Origin: an uncultured Clostridium sp.
GTDB taxonomy: Bacteria > Bacillota > Clostridia > TANB77 > CAG-508
NCBI GenBank assembly: GCA_947057875.1
Contig: CAMSEX010000017.1
Coordinates: 1-14,393 of the forward strand
DNA: 14,393 nt
Reading direction: 5' to 3'
Shown here: in pieces, positions 13,448 through 14,393 of the stretch
Position numbering within the stretch: the stretch's first letter is position 1
Layout of the letters: every line of letters begins with the position of its first letter
Notes under the pieces: generated by a model
Seen by the model: only the letters and a program-made list of their open reading frames with translations
What the model was told of the DNA's origin: nothing
The model's database searches: none
Translations under genes and position numbers: made by a program

Positions 13448-14260
13448 TTACATATCTTTATTCAATTTCTCAATTTTCACATAAAACCCAAATGCTACTG
13501 CTATTGCAACTACTGTTAAAACAAGAAGCGTATCACTCACACCTGTTTTTGGCATATTTTCATTTGAAGTTGTGTTTGTCATTGTGTTAACATAGCTTGA
13601 AACATTAGAAGTATTTGTATTTGTCACATTTGTTGTGTTAGTTCGATTAGCTGTGTTTGTATTATTTGTGTTATTAGCTGTATTATTTGCATTTGTATTA
13701 CTTGTTATCGTAGGAATAGATAAAGTATTATTGCTTGTGTTTGTTGTATTGGCTGTATTTGTTGTATTATTTGTGGAATCAGGTGTGCCAACTGTAATCG
13801 AAGTTGAAATATCAGTTGCAGATATATCAGTTTCACTATTAGAAGCTGTAATATTATTAAATGCTATCGAACCTTTTTTACCTGTTACCCCTGCTTTTGT
13901 TTTAAACGTAATTGACAAAACTTCTTGTGTTGACGAAACAAACATACTTTTCGTTAATTCAATTTTTCCTGTTGTGTTATCATAAGTTGCATTCCATTTA
14001 TTCAATCCAATTACACTTGATTCATTAATTGGTTCAAATATGTCTGTATCATATTTTAAATCACCTTTTAAAGAATTAATTCCATTGGTTCCAACATCCA
14101 AATTAGAAACTCTAATTCTCACTGTAAATTCCGTTGCTTCCTGAACTGTTGTAGAATTTGTTGACATAGCAGCTGTAAAACTTAATGCATTTACTGCAGT
14201 TGACATGGCAAAAATCGCTACCATTATTATTAATATCATACTAAAAATCTTCTTTTTCAT
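13448..14260 (-). CDS. Secreted cohesin-domain protein with Asn/Thr-rich linker and LPXTG-like C-terminus
   Basis: A 270-residue export protein. A signal peptide (MKKKIFS, hydrophobic core, cut likely after VNA at residue 25) is followed by a cohesin-like beta domain at about 27-160 (SFTAAMSTNSTTV, INSLKGDLKYDTDIFEPI, VLSITFKTKAGVTGKKGSIAF). A low-complexity Asn/Thr linker fills about 165-230. Then come MPKTG (236-240), a hydrophobic helix and a short charged tail, KIEKLNKDM. MPKTG plus helix plus basic tail is the layout of a sortase signal with Met in place of Leu; simple membrane anchoring is the alternative. Cohesins bind dockerins in cellulosomes, but related domains occur in other surface proteins, and no dockerin is in view. 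The start at 14260 is set by AAAGGAG; an ATG 21 bases upstream has none. A promoter, a repeat block upstream and a terminator make it a single-gene unit. Confidence 0.82.
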   Translation of the reverse strand: MKKKIFSMILIIMVAIFAMSTAVNALSFTAAMSTNSTTVQEATEFTVRIRVSNLDVGTNGINSLKGDLKYDTDIFEPINESSVIGLNKWNATYDNTTGKIELTKSMFVSSTQEVLSITFKTKAGVTGKKGSIAFNNITASNSETDISATDISTSITVGTPDSTNNTTNTANTTNTSNNTLSIPTITSNTNANNTANNTNNTNTANRTNTTNVTNTNTSNVSSYVNTMTNTTSNENMPKTGVSDTLLVLTVVAIAVAFGFYVKIEKLNKDM

Positions 14261-14293
14261 AGTATTTCTCCTTTTAATCATTTATCATTATTT

Positions 14294-14322
14294 ATTATAC
14301 AACGTTTATAAAAAAAAATCAA
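14294..14322 (-). promoter_or_regulatory. Sigma-A type promoter of the cohesin-domain gene
   Basis: On the minus strand TTGATT (14317-14322) and a perfect TATAAT (14294-14299) are 17 bases apart, 33 bases before the ATG at 14260. The 11-bp repeat block lies immediately upstream of the -35 box. Confidence 0.75.
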
Positions 14323-14327
14323 GTACT

Positions 14328-14375
14328 TATATATTACATTTTAGTAACATTTTTGTAACGTAAATGTAATATATA
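14328..14375 (-). promoter_or_regulatory. Candidate operator: tandem 11-bp repeats inside a 14-bp inverted repeat
   Basis: On the minus strand TTACA (14365-14369), TTACA (14354-14358) and TTACT (14343-14347) recur at exactly 11 bases, with a weaker TAATA at 14332-14336. The block is framed by a perfect 14-bp inverted repeat (14328-14341 with 14362-14375). Direct repeats at one helical turn upstream of a -35 box are the binding pattern of OmpR/PhoB-family response regulators; the Bacillus PhoP box (TTAACA-like units, 11-bp period) is the closest known form. The regulator's identity is inference. Confidence 0.5.
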
Positions 14376-14393
14376 TTTTCGGCTTTTCTCTTT

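Noticed and set aside
13560..13780. Possible CRISPR-like or minisatellite array
   Set aside because: The repeated look comes from degenerate Asn and Thr codons of the protein linker; units have no constant length or spacer.

Overview
The window is AT-rich bacterial DNA with tight gene packing, strong AGGAGG-type ribosome sites and consensus sigma-A promoters. It reads as the core chromosome of a low-GC Firmicute, most likely an uncultured, gut-type member of Clostridia. The gene content agrees: a spore photoproduct lyase-like radical SAM enzyme, an Elp3-like radical SAM gene directly after rnc, a zinc-finger ClpE-type ATPase, an M29 aminopeptidase, and a cohesin-domain surface protein with an Asn/Thr-rich linker. 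I see no phage, transposon, CRISPR array, tRNA or rRNA, and no part of the window looks horizontally acquired.

Layout. Positions 1-855 (minus) hold a membrane-anchored protein of unknown function that runs off the left edge. Next comes a minus-strand NOL1/NOP2/Sun RNA cytosine methyltransferase whose last residues are frameshifted. A divergent plus-strand gene encodes a small cysteine-bearing four-helix membrane protein and converges on a TM2-domain protein gene at a shared terminator. The minus-strand block 2816-5342 holds an amidase-like gene, a metallophosphoesterase split by a frameshift and an M29 aminopeptidase overlapping it by 4 bases. Upstream, 5440-6727 (minus) is a two-gene overlapping unit of a 98-residue acidic protein and a SPL-like radical SAM protein.

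The plus-strand centre (6949-10529) carries tyrS and a clpE-like gene, each with its own promoter. It ends at a bidirectional terminator shared with a newly described 29-residue basic ORF on the minus strand (10564-10653). Then come the minus-strand rnc, radical SAM (Elp3-like) and yitT-like genes, read as one operon, and finally a secreted cohesin-domain protein with its own promoter and terminator.

Most genes are housekeeping: translation and RNA processing (TyrRS, RNase III, RNA m5C methyltransferase, probably the Elp3-like enzyme), protein turnover (Clp ATPase, M29 aminopeptidase) and cell envelope. The points most worth following are these. A block of exact 11-bp direct repeats sits upstream of the cohesin gene promoter, and a shorter matching copy sits upstream of the TM2 gene promoter; this is the pattern of an OmpR/PhoB-type regulator site. 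The SPL-like protein lacks a cysteine at the place expected for the hydrogen donor and is translationally coupled to an unknown acidic protein. The 29-residue ORF has a perfect TTGACA-N17-TATAAT promoter. Two conserved genes carry frameshifts of the same sense. I found no clear multi-gene novel system; the candidates are individual genes and regulatory elements.
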